A DNA stretch of 64,000 nucleotides from Sulfurimonadaceae bacterium (GCA_028683835.1 JAQUHB010000007.1:1-64000); one strand, 5' to 3'. Counted from the first letter of the stretch, positions 47,556 through 56,894 are shown. Numbers and translations are program-made. The notes: generated from the letters alone by a model not told the origin.

Positions 47556-47584
47556 ATTATAGTTTATTTTATCCCTTTTGTCAA
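47556..47584 (-). promoter_or_regulatory. Consensus sigma-70 promoter of the tRNA cluster
   Basis: Minus strand TTGACA (47584-47579), 17 bases, TATAAT (47561-47556): a perfect match to both hexamers with optimal spacing, about 50 bases before tRNA-Pro. Most other promoters in the window have only a -10 box. Confidence 0.88.
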
Positions 47585-47641
47585 TACATTTTTTGCATTT
47601 TTTTCTAAAAGGGTGTAATTTGGCAAAATGGGAGAGAAAAA

Positions 47642-48674
47642 TGGAATACGAAAGTAGCACGTTTAAACCGTATTAGTTTTATTTTAGTAGTTTCTATGAG
47701 TGCAATCGGACTTGGTAATATTTAGAAGTTTCCGTACATTACAGGAAAATTCGGCGGAGGGGCTTTGGTTTTAATTTTTCTCATCACCGTAGTGCTTATC
47801 GGCCTTGCAATTATGATAGCTGAGATGTTTATAGGTTATCTTGGACGTGCTGATACGGTCGCTAGTTTTGAAAAGTTAGCACCAAAGCATAAAGAATTTT
47901 GGAAATACTATGGTTTTCAATCACGTGCTGGCTTATTTATTATGATTTTTTACTCAGTGGTTATAGGTTGGATAAAAGGAAGAGTTTAGAAATTCAACTT
48001 AGGCTAATGCCTATGCTTTTTATCATTATTGGAGGGATGTTTTTATATGCTACGACTTTGGACAGCTTCCATAAAGGAGTCGAATTTATGTTCATGTCTG
48101 ATTTTTCAAGATCAATTCTACAGCTTTTGCAACAGCAGTCGGACATACATCTTTTACGCTTTCTGTGGAGAGCCATCTTTTGGGCCTAGACTTGTACTTA
48201 TCTCTTTGCCTACTATTTTTTTAGCAAATGGACGTTTTGGGCAATCTCTTTGCTGTCCTGTTTTTTATTTTATTGCATTTACGGGTCTTACTTCTGCAGT
48301 TTCTCTTGTTGAACCGATGATACAGTATTATAGATAGATTTTCATGGAACAGAATTAAAGCTTCCATTATGATGGGACTTTTCTTTTATCTCGTTGGTCT
48401 CGTGGCTATTTTTTCTTAGATGAATGGCTTTTCGACTTGTCTTATTGAAGGAAGCAGAAACTTTTTTGACTGGGTTGATTTTTTTACAGCGGCCTTTGTG
48501 TCGCCTGTGGGCGGATTTAGTATCTCTATTTTTGTAGGACATATCATGCTAAAATCTCAAGTTGAAAAGGTATTACGTCCTCAAGTAGGGCATGCTTTTT
48601 ATATATGGTATTTTGATATCGTATCTGTTTCACTTGTCATTGTTATGCTAAATCTTGTTGGAGTTATTGGATGA
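47642..48674 (+). pseudogene. Decayed sodium:neurotransmitter symporter (SNF/NSS family)
   Basis: The protein text of an NSS transporter appears in pieces in different frames: FILVVSMSAIGLGNI then an in-frame TAG (in place of Trp) and KFPYITGKFGGGA from about 47695; LIFLITVVLIGLAIMIAEMFIG at 47770; LMPMLFIIIGG near 48006; FIAFTGLTSAVSLVEPMIQYY near 48272; and a final frame with FDWVDFFTAAFVSPVGG near 48466 to a stop at 48674. At least one nonsense codon and several frameshifts separate them, and the total length (about 1030 bases) is short of the usual 1350, so pieces are also deleted. It accounts for the whole gap between the tRNA cluster and the next gene. Confidence 0.85.
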
Positions 48675-48943
48675 ATATTAAAGAGGAATGTTTAGAAATT
48701 TTAAAAGAGAAAGGGGTCAATCCTATCTCTGCAATCGATTTTGATGTCAACGGAGAGCTTCATTCACTAACTTTTGAGTGGATTATCGATACTTATACAC
48801 GAGCTTCTCCAGAGTCAACGCTCGTATTTTTGAGTGCTTTAAAAAAGGCAGTAAGCGTTGATAATATGGGAATAGAAAAGTTTTTTGAAGGGATGGGGAA
48901 GCTTTTACTTATGACCCATCTCTCAAAGAATATAGAAGTTTAG
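48671..48943 (+). CDS. Small protein after the broken transporter (90 aa)
   Basis: 90 residues starting [15 protein letters not shown], with [19 protein letters not shown] in the middle and [18 protein letters not shown] later; alpha/beta, acidic, soluble. The ATG overlaps the transporter stop by 4 bases, so it was the second gene of that operon and has stayed intact. No family recognised. It overlaps the end of convergent thiG by 4 bases. Confidence 0.6.
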   Translation: MNIKEECLEILKEKGVNPISAIDFDVNGELHSLTFEWIIDTYTRASPESTLVFLSALKKAVSVDNMGIEKFFEGMGKLLLMTHLSKNIEV

Positions 48944-49716
48944 AACTGAATTAATCCGTCTATCGGTGAAGAAGCCGTCGCATATGGGCGTTTAGGGATA
49001 CGTCCCGCTAAGTAACTCATGCGCCCTGCAATAACAGCATGTTTCATAGCTTCAGCCATGATCATAGGATCATTTGCCTGAGCGATAGCTGTGTTTGTTA
49101 AAACTCCATCAGCTCCAAGCTCCATCGCATACGCCGCGTCACTTGCACATCCGATTCCCGCATCTACAATAACGGGCACTTTGATTGCATCGCGGATAAA
49201 AACGATGTTGTACGGGTTTTGAATTCCAAGTCCACTTCCAATAGGGGCGGCTAGAGGCATCACAGCAGCTGCTCCTGCATCTTCAAGGCGTTTTGCCATA
49301 ATCGGATCATCTGACGTGTAAGCCATGATAGTAAAACCCTCACGAGCAAGTACCTCACATGCTTTTATCGTTTCTATTACATCGGGATAAAGTGTTTTTT
49401 GTGTATCGCCGATCACTTCGAGTTTAATAAGATCGATTCCTGTCGCTTCACGAGTCAAACGAAAAGTTGTTATCGCCTCCTCGGCAGTCGTACATCCTGC
49501 AGAGTTTGGCAAAAATTTGACATTTGTACCTCTAAAAGTATCACGAAGGTTCTCTTTTGCCGGATCTGTAATGTTCAAGCGTCTAACAGCCACGGTAATG
49601 AGTTCACTTCCCGAAGCCAAAGTAGCAAGTTTAGTTGTTTCAAAATCTGTATATTTTCCGCTTCCAACGATCAAGCGGCTGTCTAGTTCATATTTTCCGA
49701 TCTTTAATTTGTGCAT
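48940..49716 (-). CDS. thiG: Thiazole synthase
   Basis: Makes the thiazole phosphate of thiamine from DXP, ThiS-thiocarboxylate and dehydroglycine. 258 residues, TIM barrel: [14 protein letters not shown] near 14, catalytic Lys in IKLEVIGD near 98, [13 protein letters not shown] near 155, [16 protein letters not shown] near 180. thiS and thiH are not adjacent. Confidence 0.96.
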   Translation of the reverse strand: MHKLKIGKYELDSRLIVGSGKYTDFETTKLATLASGSELITVAVRRLNITDPAKENLRDTFRGTNVKFLPNSAGCTTAEEAITTFRLTREATGIDLIKLEVIGDTQKTLYPDVIETIKACEVLAREGFTIMAYTSDDPIMAKRLEDAGAAAVMPLAAPIGSGLGIQNPYNIVFIRDAIKVPVIVDAGIGCASDAAYAMELGADGVLTNTAIAQANDPMIMAEAMKHAVIAGRMSYLAGRIPKRPYATASSPIDGLIQF

Positions 49717-49777
49717 CTATGCATTTCCTTCAATAGTTATTTTCTTTTAAATGGCTTGATTTATAACATAAGCTATC

Positions 49778-50344
49778 TTATAATTTATATAAAATTTTTG
49801 TAATAGTCTCTGGCAGCAGTTCATATTCAAGCTCTTTGATCTTACGTGTAAAGCTTTCCAATGTTTCATCTTCACTTTTTAAAAAACTTTTTTGGCTGAT
49901 TACCTCGCCACCATCGAGTTCTTCGCTGACCCAGTGGACGCTGATTCCGCCCATAGTATCGCTACTTCCAAAGGATTCTTCTATCGCCTTTGCCCCTTTA
50001 TGTTTTGGCAAGAGTGCGGGATGAAGATTGATAGCTTTGATATTTTGAGTAAAAACAGATGTGAGTATTCTCATAAATCCTGCAAGTACAACAAGATCTG
50101 GTTCATAACTTTGTATGAGTTTGACAAGTTCTGTGTCGTACGCTTCGCGTGAGGAAAAGCTCGTATGTTCTAAAACTTCGCTCTTTATAGCTTGTAGGCT
50201 TTTTGTTTGTAAGCCATTTAATCCTTTTGCATCAGCTTTATTTGTGATGGCACAGACCACTTCGCATACATTTGGATGTAGTTTTTCTATGATATTGTGG
50301 AGATTTTTACCCTCTCCGCTAAAAAGTATTACGATTTTTTTCAA
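49778..50344 (-). CDS. purN: Phosphoribosylglycinamide formyltransferase
   Basis: Third step of purine synthesis using 10-formyl-THF. 188 residues, with ILFSGEGKNLHNII at the start (usually SGxGSN), LAGFMRIL near 90, NLHPALLPKHKGAKAIE containing catalytic Asn and His, and GGISVHWVSEELDGGEVI. Overlaps nnr by 4 bases. Confidence 0.94.
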   Translation of the reverse strand: MKKIVILFSGEGKNLHNIIEKLHPNVCEVVCAITNKADAKGLNGLQTKSLQAIKSEVLEHTSFSSREAYDTELVKLIQSYEPDLVVLAGFMRILTSVFTQNIKAINLHPALLPKHKGAKAIEESFGSSDTMGGISVHWVSEELDGGEVISQKSFLKSEDETLESFTRKIKELEYELLPETITKILYKL

Positions 50345-51732
50345 AGATTTTTTATTCCATTTATTAAGTCATTTGGGATGAGAGAAAAGTTTGCGCCCTT
50401 AAATTCGAGAGCGAGTTTTGTATGAGCCAAGGAACCTGTGATAGCGGCGTTAAGTGGAGTATAGCCTTGCGCTAGAAGCGAAGAGATAAGGCCGCTAAGC
50501 ACATCTCCGCTGCCACCTTTTGCAAGCACATTTGTGCCATGCGGATTAACAAAGAGTTCATCATCTTTTGCGATGAAGACGTTTGCACCTTTTAGGACTA
50601 AGACAGCATTTTTATATTTTTGTGTAAAAATTTCTGTGTAATGAAAACGATTATTCTGAAGTTCATCGACAGAGATATCCGCGATACCGCTAACATATAA
50701 GAGTTGAGTGAACTCTTTTGGATGGGGAGTTAGTACGATATTTTCACGTTTTAAAAGTTGAGTGATAAAAGGATGATAGAAAATATCTGCATCAAGCAGA
50801 AGCGGCAAATCATTGTCCAAAAATGTCTGGAGTTCATTTTGGCTAAATTCTATGCCAAGTCCCATTCCAAGAGCGATAGCAGTAGCATTGTTTGGAAGCT
50901 GATGAGAGAGCATTAGTTCTGTTGGAATCATAGGATTTTCATTACTTAAAAGTGTGACAAGAGCTGTTCCAAAGCGAAGTGCTGCTGAGGCACAAAGCAC
51001 ACTTGCACCAAGTTTTTCACCACTTACAATAGCCAAATGACCAAAACTGCCTTTATGGGAGTTTTGAATCTTTCGAAAAGGAAGATTTATATCTTCAAGA
51101 TCCAAAAGCTTTGTTTTTGAAGATGTTTCGTACACTGCGCGACTGATGCCTAAGTCTAAAACTTGGACAATTCCCACTTTATCTTTAGCGCAGTCATTAA
51201 ACAGGGATCTTTTAAGTGCACCCATCGTTAAGGTGTAATCGGCAACAAATGAATCTTTTTCACATTCTCCATTTACATGTAAACCTGTTGGAATATCACA
51301 AGCTATTTTTATTCCATGAAGTTGATTTAAAAGGCTTATATGCAAGGCAGTGTTTGGCTCAAGTGTACGACTAAGTCCGCTTCCAAAAAGAGCATCGACG
51401 ATGATATCGCACTCACATATCACATCGGTTACAGTAAGATTTAAACGCTTGATTCGTTCGTATTGAAGTTTTGCCATTGGTGACGTCGGATTTTTAAAAA
51501 GATGCAGCTTCACATCAAAATTTCTGTGAAGCAAGCGAGCGAGTGCAATCCCATCAGCTCCATTGTTGCCTGAGCCACAGCTGATCAAAATAGTTTTCGA
51601 TTGCGGAAAGTTTTGTTTGATAAAGTCAGCCATCCCATCAGCTGCATGTTCCATTAAAATATCTTCGCTCAGAAGCAGTTCATCATAGCAACGCTGGTCT
51701 AAACTAGCAACTTCCTTGAAAATATTTTGCAT
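50341..51732 (-). CDS. nnr: Bifunctional NAD(P)HX epimerase/dehydratase
   Basis: Repairs hydrated NAD(P)H. 463 residues: N-terminal YjeF/epimerase domain (SCGSGNNGADGIALARLL near 50, VDALFGSGLSR near 111) and C-terminal ribokinase-like ADP-dependent dehydratase domain (NSHKGSFGHLAIVSG near 223, LTPHPKEF near 335, KGGSGDVLSGLISSLLAQG near 420). Standard fused form. Two bases after the ATPase gene. Confidence 0.95.
   Translation of the reverse strand: MQNIFKEVASLDQRCYDELLLSEDILMEHAADGMADFIKQNFPQSKTILISCGSGNNGADGIALARLLHRNFDVKLHLFKNPTSPMAKLQYERIKRLNLTVTDVICECDIIVDALFGSGLSRTLEPNTALHISLLNQLHGIKIACDIPTGLHVNGECEKDSFVADYTLTMGALKRSLFNDCAKDKVGIVQVLDLGISRAVYETSSKTKLLDLEDINLPFRKIQNSHKGSFGHLAIVSGEKLGASVLCASAALRFGTALVTLLSNENPMIPTELMLSHQLPNNATAIALGMGLGIEFSQNELQTFLDNDLPLLLDADIFYHPFITQLLKRENIVLTPHPKEFTQLLYVSGIADISVDELQNNRFHYTEIFTQKYKNAVLVLKGANVFIAKDDELFVNPHGTNVLAKGGSGDVLSGLISSLLAQGYTPLNAAITGSLAHTKLALEFKGANFSLIPNDLINGIKNL
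51273..51282. repeat. TTACATGTAA palindrome inside nnr
   Basis: Perfect copy, extended to TTTACATGTAAA, encoding Leu-His-Val-Asn on the minus strand. Confidence 0.5.
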
Positions 51733-51734
51733 GG

Positions 51735-52469
51735 TTACTCTTCCATAAGATATTCGTTAACTAGCACCATACTTGTTTTTATATCATTGAAAAGAAGTGT
51801 TCTGTTGGCAGTTCTTTGCTGAAAAAGGAAATGATTTTTTTGCAATGTTTTTAAAACGGCCGTATTGTAATAGTCGAGATTTGAGCATTTTCCAACATAA
51901 AGGAAAGTAAAAAGAAGTTTGAGCTGTGCATTTTCAAAAATTGTATGAGGTTGTGTTAAAAATGTAATTCCATATTTTTTAAGATTGAAAAGGCTCAACA
52001 TATAGAGTAAAAAATCTTCAAATCGTGTGTAAAAACCGTTGAGATTTGCAATGTCATGGAAAAAATAGTAATAGTTTTCAAGAAGTTCCGGCATTTGCAG
52101 TGTTTGTGTCAATTTACTTTTGATATCTTTTTTTGTAGCAAAAAAGTTTGGATTTACAGCCATATAAATATGTTTTCTTTGTGCTACGAGTAATTGAAGT
52201 TTATGCATAAACACTTCTGTTTCATCATACTGAATATAATGAAAGTGCTCATCTTTATATCTAAGTTCAACTTCCTCTTGATGAGAGTTCGAAAAATCAA
52301 GATAGAGTGTCGGGACATCGTTATCTATAACAAAATTTCTGATTCTACAGGCCAAATTTGTTTTTCCAGAGCCTTCTTCACCCAAAATAAGGGTATTGGT
52401 TGTGAGTACTCTCGGTTTTAATCTTAGTGAATCTATACTGTTTTCATATGTTCCTATTAAATCTCTCAT
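51735..52469 (-). CDS. Small P-loop ATPase of unknown role
   Basis: From the ATG at 52469 (GGAG 7 bases before; an earlier TTG is not needed), 244 residues. P-loop LILGEEGSGKTNLACR near 27, Walker-B-like TLYLDFSNSHQEE near 56 and YMAVNPNFF near 98. The rest is aromatic- and Leu-rich helix, with FFHDIANLNGFYTRFEDFLLYML near 140. It looks like a truncated HerA/FtsK- or TrwB-type ATPase domain, but I do not recognise a family. Adjacent to nnr by 2 bases. Confidence 0.65.
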   Translation of the reverse strand: MRDLIGTYENSIDSLRLKPRVLTTNTLILGEEGSGKTNLACRIRNFVIDNDVPTLYLDFSNSHQEEVELRYKDEHFHYIQYDETEVFMHKLQLLVAQRKHIYMAVNPNFFATKKDIKSKLTQTLQMPELLENYYYFFHDIANLNGFYTRFEDFLLYMLSLFNLKKYGITFLTQPHTIFENAQLKLLFTFLYVGKCSNLDYYNTAVLKTLQKNHFLFQQRTANRTLLFNDIKTSMVLVNEYLMEE

Positions 52470-52502
52470 AAGGTTTCTCCACAAATTTTATTTATTAGTG
52501 CA

Positions 52503-52508
52503 TTATAC
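52503..52508 (-). promoter_or_regulatory. -10 box of the ATPase-nnr unit, back-to-back with kdsD
   Basis: Minus-strand TATAAT in the arm ATTATACC of an 8-base inverted repeat whose other arm, GGTATAAT at 52526-52533, is the kdsD -10. It is about 33 bases before the ATPase ATG. Confidence 0.6.
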
Positions 52509-52527
52509 CAAATGCAGATAAAAAAGG

Positions 52528-52533
52528 TATAAT
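52528..52533 (+). promoter_or_regulatory. -10 box of kdsD, placed for a leaderless mRNA
   Basis: TATAAT ends 6 bases before the kdsD ATG at 52540, so a usual start point falls on the A of the ATG. No Shine-Dalgarno lies at the right distance. Confidence 0.6.
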
Positions 52534-52539
52534 CACATT

Positions 52540-53502
52540 ATGAATTATAAAGAGATTGCGCAACAAACTTTAAAGATCGAAGCTGCAACACTGCTCGACG
52601 CGGCAAAGAATATAGACGGTGAGTTTGACAAGGCTGTTGAAACTATTTTGGCATGTCGAGGCAAGCTTGTAGTTACTGGCGTCGGTAAATCTGGGCTGAT
52701 TGGCGCAAAAATGGCTGCAACCTTTGCTTCTACTGGGACACCCAGCTTCTTTTTACACCCTACCGAAGCACTGCATGGTGATCTTGGAATGATAGGCAAA
52801 GATGATGTTGTCATTGCTATCAGTTACAGTGGAGAGAGCGAAGAATTAGGGGCAATTTTACCGCATGTAAAACGTTTCAATGTGCCTCTTATCGGTATGA
52901 CAAAAAATGCTCTATCAACGCTTGGTAGATATAGCGATTTGCTTATTCCTGTGATCGTTGAAAAGGAAGCATGTCCTTTGGATATCGCACCTACGAGTTC
53001 TACTACTTTGACCCTTGCCCTTGGTGACGCACTTGCTGTTTGTCTCATGAGAGCGAGAAACTTTCAAAAAAGTGACTTTGCTTCTTTTCATCCAGGTGGA
53101 GCACTTGGCAAAAAACTGTTTGTCAAAGTGGGTGATCTTATGCAAAAAGAGAATCTCCCTTTTGCAAGCATTGATACACCCATCAAAGATGCTATCGTAA
53201 AAATCAGCGAGGGACGTCTTGGCACGGTCTTACTTGTGGACGATACCCAAAGATTGATCGGTATTTTGAGTGATGGCGATGTTCGTCGTGCACTTATGAG
53301 AGATGATTTTTCTCTTGAAACACCTGTTGGCAAATACGCTACCTTGCATCCCTTTGTGATTGATGACAAGGCGATATTGGCAAGCGATGCTTTAGGGATG
53401 ATAGAAGAGAGAAAAATCCAGCTGGCAGTCGTAACAGACAAAGCGGCAAAAGTAGAGGGTGTATTGCACATACATACTCTCGTAGAAAAGGGTATATCTT
53501 GA
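52540..53502 (+). CDS. kdsD: Arabinose-5-phosphate isomerase
   Basis: Isomerises ribulose-5-P to arabinose-5-P for KDO and LPS synthesis. 320 residues: SIS domain (VVTGVGKSGLIGAKMAATFASTG in two parts near 45-60; AISYSGESEELG near 93; catalytic His in HPGGALGKKL near 185) and two CBS motifs from about 200. Overlaps rluB by one base (TGATG). Confidence 0.94.
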   Translation: MNYKEIAQQTLKIEAATLLDAAKNIDGEFDKAVETILACRGKLVVTGVGKSGLIGAKMAATFASTGTPSFFLHPTEALHGDLGMIGKDDVVIAISYSGESEELGAILPHVKRFNVPLIGMTKNALSTLGRYSDLLIPVIVEKEACPLDIAPTSSTTLTLALGDALAVCLMRARNFQKSDFASFHPGGALGKKLFVKVGDLMQKENLPFASIDTPIKDAIVKISEGRLGTVLLVDDTQRLIGILSDGDVRRALMRDDFSLETPVGKYATLHPFVIDDKAILASDALGMIEERKIQLAVVTDKAAKVEGVLHIHTLVEKGIS

Positions 53503-54500
53503 TGAGATTAAACAAATTTATAGCGCATTATTCTAGTTATTCTAGACGTGAAGCCGATAAAGCAATAGAAGCCGGTTATGTAAAAGTTGATGGGGAAGTT
53601 CAAATAAATCCTGCGACTTCAGTGGATGAAAAATATTCAAAAGTAATTATTAGCGGAAAGAAAGTGACACCGACTGAGCAGTACACAGTTATCGCTTACA
53701 ACAAAGAAAAAGGGGAACTTGTCACAAAGAGTGATCCAAAGGGAAGAAAAACAATTTATGACACGCTTCCGAGCAAATATAAGCATTATATTCCCATTGG
53801 CAGACTTGACTATGCTACGGAAGGGTTACTCTTGATGACAGATGCATCGCGCGTTGCGACAGCTTTGATGACATCAAGTATGGAACGTGTTTATCGTGTA
53901 AAAGTTAAAGGTGAGATCACAGAAGCGATTGAGACTGCCATGAAAAATGGTCTTGAACTTGAAGATGCTTCCCTTGGTGCACATGAACTCAGTGATATTG
54001 GTTCGATGAATTTCGCACCATTTTATGCTTATAAAATTATCAAAAATTCACCTATGTACTCAATCCTTAAAATCGCTATCGGTGAGGGGCAAAACCGTGA
54101 AGTTAGACGCTTCTTCGGCCACTTTGAGCGAGAAGTCGTGGATTTGAAACGTTTGAGTTTTGGCGGCATTGAGCTGAACAATCTTCCAAATGGAAAAGTA
54201 AGATTTTTAACTCGAGCTGAGTATGGGCATCTTTATGAGTTTATGAAACATCATGAAAGAGAAGAAAAAGAGAAAGCACCAAAGCCTCAAAGTAAGGCTC
54301 CTAAGTTTGATAAAAAAGAATCAAAAAGTGATGAAAAAGAACCAAAAGCTTATGCAAAAGCCCCTAAAAATGCTAGTAAAGAGCATAAAAGTTATATTAA
54401 AGAGTTGAAAAATAAAGACTCAAAAAGCAAAGAAACAAATGCAAAAGACAAATACGGCAAAAAAGAGCTAAAAAATCCAAAAAAAGGAGCTAGAAAATGA
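53502..54500 (+). CDS. rluB: 23S rRNA pseudouridine synthase, RluB/RsuA family
   Basis: S4 domain (LNKFIAHYSSYSRREADKAIEAG at the start), then the catalytic GRLDYATEGLLLMTD motif with the nucleophilic Asp near 107, and GQNREVRRFF. After residue 248 comes an 85-residue Lys/Glu/Ser-rich low-complexity tail (KAPKPQSKAPKFDKKESKS...) that probably binds rRNA. ATG at 53502 is preferred to a TTG one codon earlier. Overlaps yjbQ by 4 bases. RluB versus RluE/F is inferred from domain order. Confidence 0.85.
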   Translation: MRLNKFIAHYSSYSRREADKAIEAGYVKVDGEVQINPATSVDEKYSKVIISGKKVTPTEQYTVIAYNKEKGELVTKSDPKGRKTIYDTLPSKYKHYIPIGRLDYATEGLLLMTDASRVATALMTSSMERVYRVKVKGEITEAIETAMKNGLELEDASLGAHELSDIGSMNFAPFYAYKIIKNSPMYSILKIAIGEGQNREVRRFFGHFEREVVDLKRLSFGGIELNNLPNGKVRFLTRAEYGHLYEFMKHHEREEKEKAPKPQSKAPKFDKKESKSDEKEPKAYAKAPKNASKEHKSYIKELKNKDSKSKETNAKDKYGKKELKNPKKGARK

Positions 54501-54895
54501 TTAAAATGAAATTTCCGACAAGTCACAAAACACAACTCATGGACATAAGCAAAGAGGTAAGTGAGGAAGTAATTAAATCGGGTGTCAAAGATGGAATCTG
54601 CGTCGTTTTTACTCCGCATACAACAGCAAGTATCTTTATGTTTGAAAATCAAGATCCTGCACTGCGCCGTGATCTTTTAAATGGGCTGAGCCGTGTTGCG
54701 CCAAGTGATGTTCAGTATCAGCATACGGGAGAAAATGCCGCAGCACACCTTAAAAGTTCACGTATGGGCAACTCTGTGACGATTCCGATTGTGAATGCAA
54801 AGCTTACATTCGGCAAATGGCAAGGTGTGTTTTTTGGAGAGTTTGACGGTCCTCGTCAAGCACGTGAAGTCTATATCAAGATTATCGCCGGATAA
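54497..54895 (+). CDS. YjbQ/UPF0047 family protein
   Basis: 132 residues with GICVVFTPHTTASIFM near 35 and the His-rich QYQHTGENAAAHLKSSRMG near 85; the three conserved His form a metal-like site. Family proteins show weak thiamine-phosphate synthase activity in vitro, the true role is uncertain. The fourth of four coupled genes, ending in TAATGG with rarA. Confidence 0.9.
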   Translation: MIKMKFPTSHKTQLMDISKEVSEEVIKSGVKDGICVVFTPHTTASIFMFENQDPALRRDLLNGLSRVAPSDVQYQHTGENAAAHLKSSRMGNSVTIPIVNAKLTFGKWQGVFFGEFDGPRQAREVYIKIIAG

Positions 54896-56070
54896 TGGAT
54901 TTTACTCATCATTTTCGACCTAAAAGTTTTGATGAGATTATCGGACAAACTCACTTAGTTTCAAAAGATGCTCCGCTTCGCCGTCTGTGCGAAAATGGTG
55001 CTTTGGGACATAGCTTCTTTTATGGAACTCCAGGAAGCGGAAAAACCTCTCTTGCTCGTGTTATTGCTAATGTCATGCAACTCCCCTTCTATGAATTTAA
55101 TGCCACCTCGCTTAAAGTAGAAAGCTTAAGAAAAATATTTGACCAATATGAAAATGCTCTGCAGCGTCCACTTATCTTTATCGATGAGGTACATCGTTTG
55201 GCGAAAAATCAGCAGGAAGTTCTTTTGCCTGTGATGGAAAAAAACTCCATTTTACTTATCGGGGCTTCGACTGAAAATCCCTTCTTTTCATTGACTTCGG
55301 CTATGCGTTCAAGATCTATGCTTTTTGAATTGAGACGTATTTCAAAAGATGAACTCAATTTACTCTTGGATAAGGCTCTTTTATATGGAAAGCTCTCATG
55401 TAAAGATGATGCAAGAGAATATCTTAGTGTGAGTTCAAACGGTGATGCAAGAGCGATGCTCAAGCTTTTAGAATTTGCTTCTGCATTAAACAATGAAATC
55501 ACGTTGGAACTTTTAAAATCGCTTCGTCCAACGGCTCAAAATGATGGAAGCAGTGACGCAACAGTCCATTATGACCTTATCAGCGCGCTTATAAAATCGA
55601 TTCGCGGCAGTGACGCGGATGCTGCGATATATTATCTCGCACGTCTTATCAAAGCCGGAGAATCGGCTGATTTTATCGCTCGTCGTTTAGTGATACTAGC
55701 AAGTGAAGATGTTGGTAATGCAAATCCTCAAGCATTGACCCTTACAACTTCATGTATGAGCTCAGTAGCGAAGATAGGTTATCCTGAGGCACGTATTATT
55801 CTCGCTCAAGCAGTTGTCTACCTTTGTGCTTCTCCCAAATCAAATAGCGCATATCTTGCGATAAATAGGGCTTTGCAAATGATAGAAGATGGCGTACTTT
55901 TAGAAATACCAAAAAATATACAGCAGAACAATAAAGGATATTTATATCCGCATGATTTTGGCGGTTATGTAAAACAAAAATATTTAAGTAAAGAATTGAA
56001 GTTCGTAGAGTTAAAAGATAGTGGTTACGAGAAAAAGATGAAAGAGTGGATGACGATCATAAAAAGTTAA
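54895..56070 (+). CDS. rarA: Replication-associated recombination protein RarA (MgsA)
   Basis: AAA+ clamp-loader-like ATPase acting at stalled forks. 391 residues: P-loop FYGTPGSGKTSLAR near 41, Walker B FIDEVHRL near 96, sensor TENPFFSLTSAMRSRS near 130, and the C-terminal RarA-specific block ASEDVGNANPQAL near 266 and YLYPHDFGGYVKQKYL near 350. ATG directly after the yjbQ stop. Confidence 0.95.
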   Translation: MDFTHHFRPKSFDEIIGQTHLVSKDAPLRRLCENGALGHSFFYGTPGSGKTSLARVIANVMQLPFYEFNATSLKVESLRKIFDQYENALQRPLIFIDEVHRLAKNQQEVLLPVMEKNSILLIGASTENPFFSLTSAMRSRSMLFELRRISKDELNLLLDKALLYGKLSCKDDAREYLSVSSNGDARAMLKLLEFASALNNEITLELLKSLRPTAQNDGSSDATVHYDLISALIKSIRGSDADAAIYYLARLIKAGESADFIARRLVILASEDVGNANPQALTLTTSCMSSVAKIGYPEARIILAQAVVYLCASPKSNSAYLAINRALQMIEDGVLLEIPKNIQQNNKGYLYPHDFGGYVKQKYLSKELKFVELKDSGYEKKMKEWMTIIKS

Positions 56071-56093
56071 AAACTTTTTATGATTTTATAAAT

Positions 56094-56447
56094 TTATAAT
56101 GCTGCTTTAGCAGATGCTACAACTGCGCTGAACGCTGCTGCATCATTCATAGCCATATCAGCAAGAATTTTACGGTCAAGTTCGATACCAGATTTGTGTA
56201 GACCATTGATGAAAGATGAATAGTTGATGTCATTTAAACGACATGCTGCATTGATACGAACGATCCATAAACGACGGAATTCGCGTTTGTTTTGTTTACG
56301 GTCACGGAAACCATAGTACAATGAACGTTCTACTTGCTCTTTTGCTTTACGGTAGTGTTTACGACGACCACTGTAGAAACCTTTTGCAAGTTTTAATATC
56401 TTTTTGTGACGTGCTCTACGCACAGTACCAGTTTTTACTCTTGGCAT
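56094..56447 (-). CDS. rplT: Ribosomal protein bL20
   Basis: 117 residues, full length, long basic helix [33 protein letters not shown] at the start (quoted in part) and [24 protein letters not shown] later. AAGGAAAATAAT is its ribosome-binding region. Confidence 0.97.
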   Translation of the reverse strand: MPRVKTGTVRRARHKKILKLAKGFYSGRRKHYRKAKEQVERSLYYGFRDRKQNKREFRRLWIVRINAACRLNDINYSSFINGLHKSGIELDRKILADMAMNDAAAFSAVVASAKAAL

Positions 56448-56485
56448 ATTATTTTCCTTTTCTTTACCCGATCAGCATTTTGCGA

Positions 56486-56517
56486 TGGGTGCCACTCTTT
56501 GTTGGTGGACTTACCCA
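56486..56517 (-). other. Hairpin in the rpmI-rplT spacer
   Basis: On the minus strand TGGGT-AAGT-CCAC, loop CAACAAAGA, GTGG-C-ACCCA: two paired segments of 5 and 4 pairs with a bulge. It is about 40 bases before the rplT ATG. Bacterial L20 often binds its own mRNA; this could be such a site. Confidence 0.4.
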
Positions 56518-56550
56518 CATTTTATAGTGGAGATGTAAGAACGCTTAGAA

Positions 56551-56742
56551 TTAAGCGATCATTGCCTTAATATTTTTTTCGTCAACTTTTGCTACAACTT
56601 TTGGTGCATTTTGTTTACGACGAGTACCTGCATCTTGTTTTGTCAAGATATGGCTACGAAACGCTGTTCCACGTTTTACAGTTCCATTTTTCTTGAATTT
56701 AAAACGCTTAACAGCGCCTTTTACCGATTTCATCTTTGGCAT
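56551..56742 (-). CDS. rpmI: Ribosomal protein bL35
   Basis: 63 residues from [20 protein letters not shown], with [14 protein letters not shown] later. The frame is open for 33 more codons upstream, but this ATG has GGAGAGCC just before it and gives the standard protein. infC, usually upstream, is not here. Confidence 0.96.
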   Translation of the reverse strand: MPKMKSVKGAVKRFKFKKNGTVKRGTAFRSHILTKQDAGTRRKQNAPKVVAKVDEKNIKAMIA

Positions 56743-56894
56743 CTGGCTCTCCTTTTGTAAAATTCTAAAGCTATCATCAAGACAGACTTTAAGGGCGAAA
56801 GTATATCGAAAAAAAGTCAATTTGCAAAGAAGGTTTACCATGTTTTTATAAAGAAGGGTGTAGAATAATCAAAACAACTAGAATAAGAGATTCA

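Noticed and set aside
56743-56841. 33-residue N-terminal extension of L35
   Set aside because: The internal ATG has a good ribosome-binding site and gives the universal L35 start.
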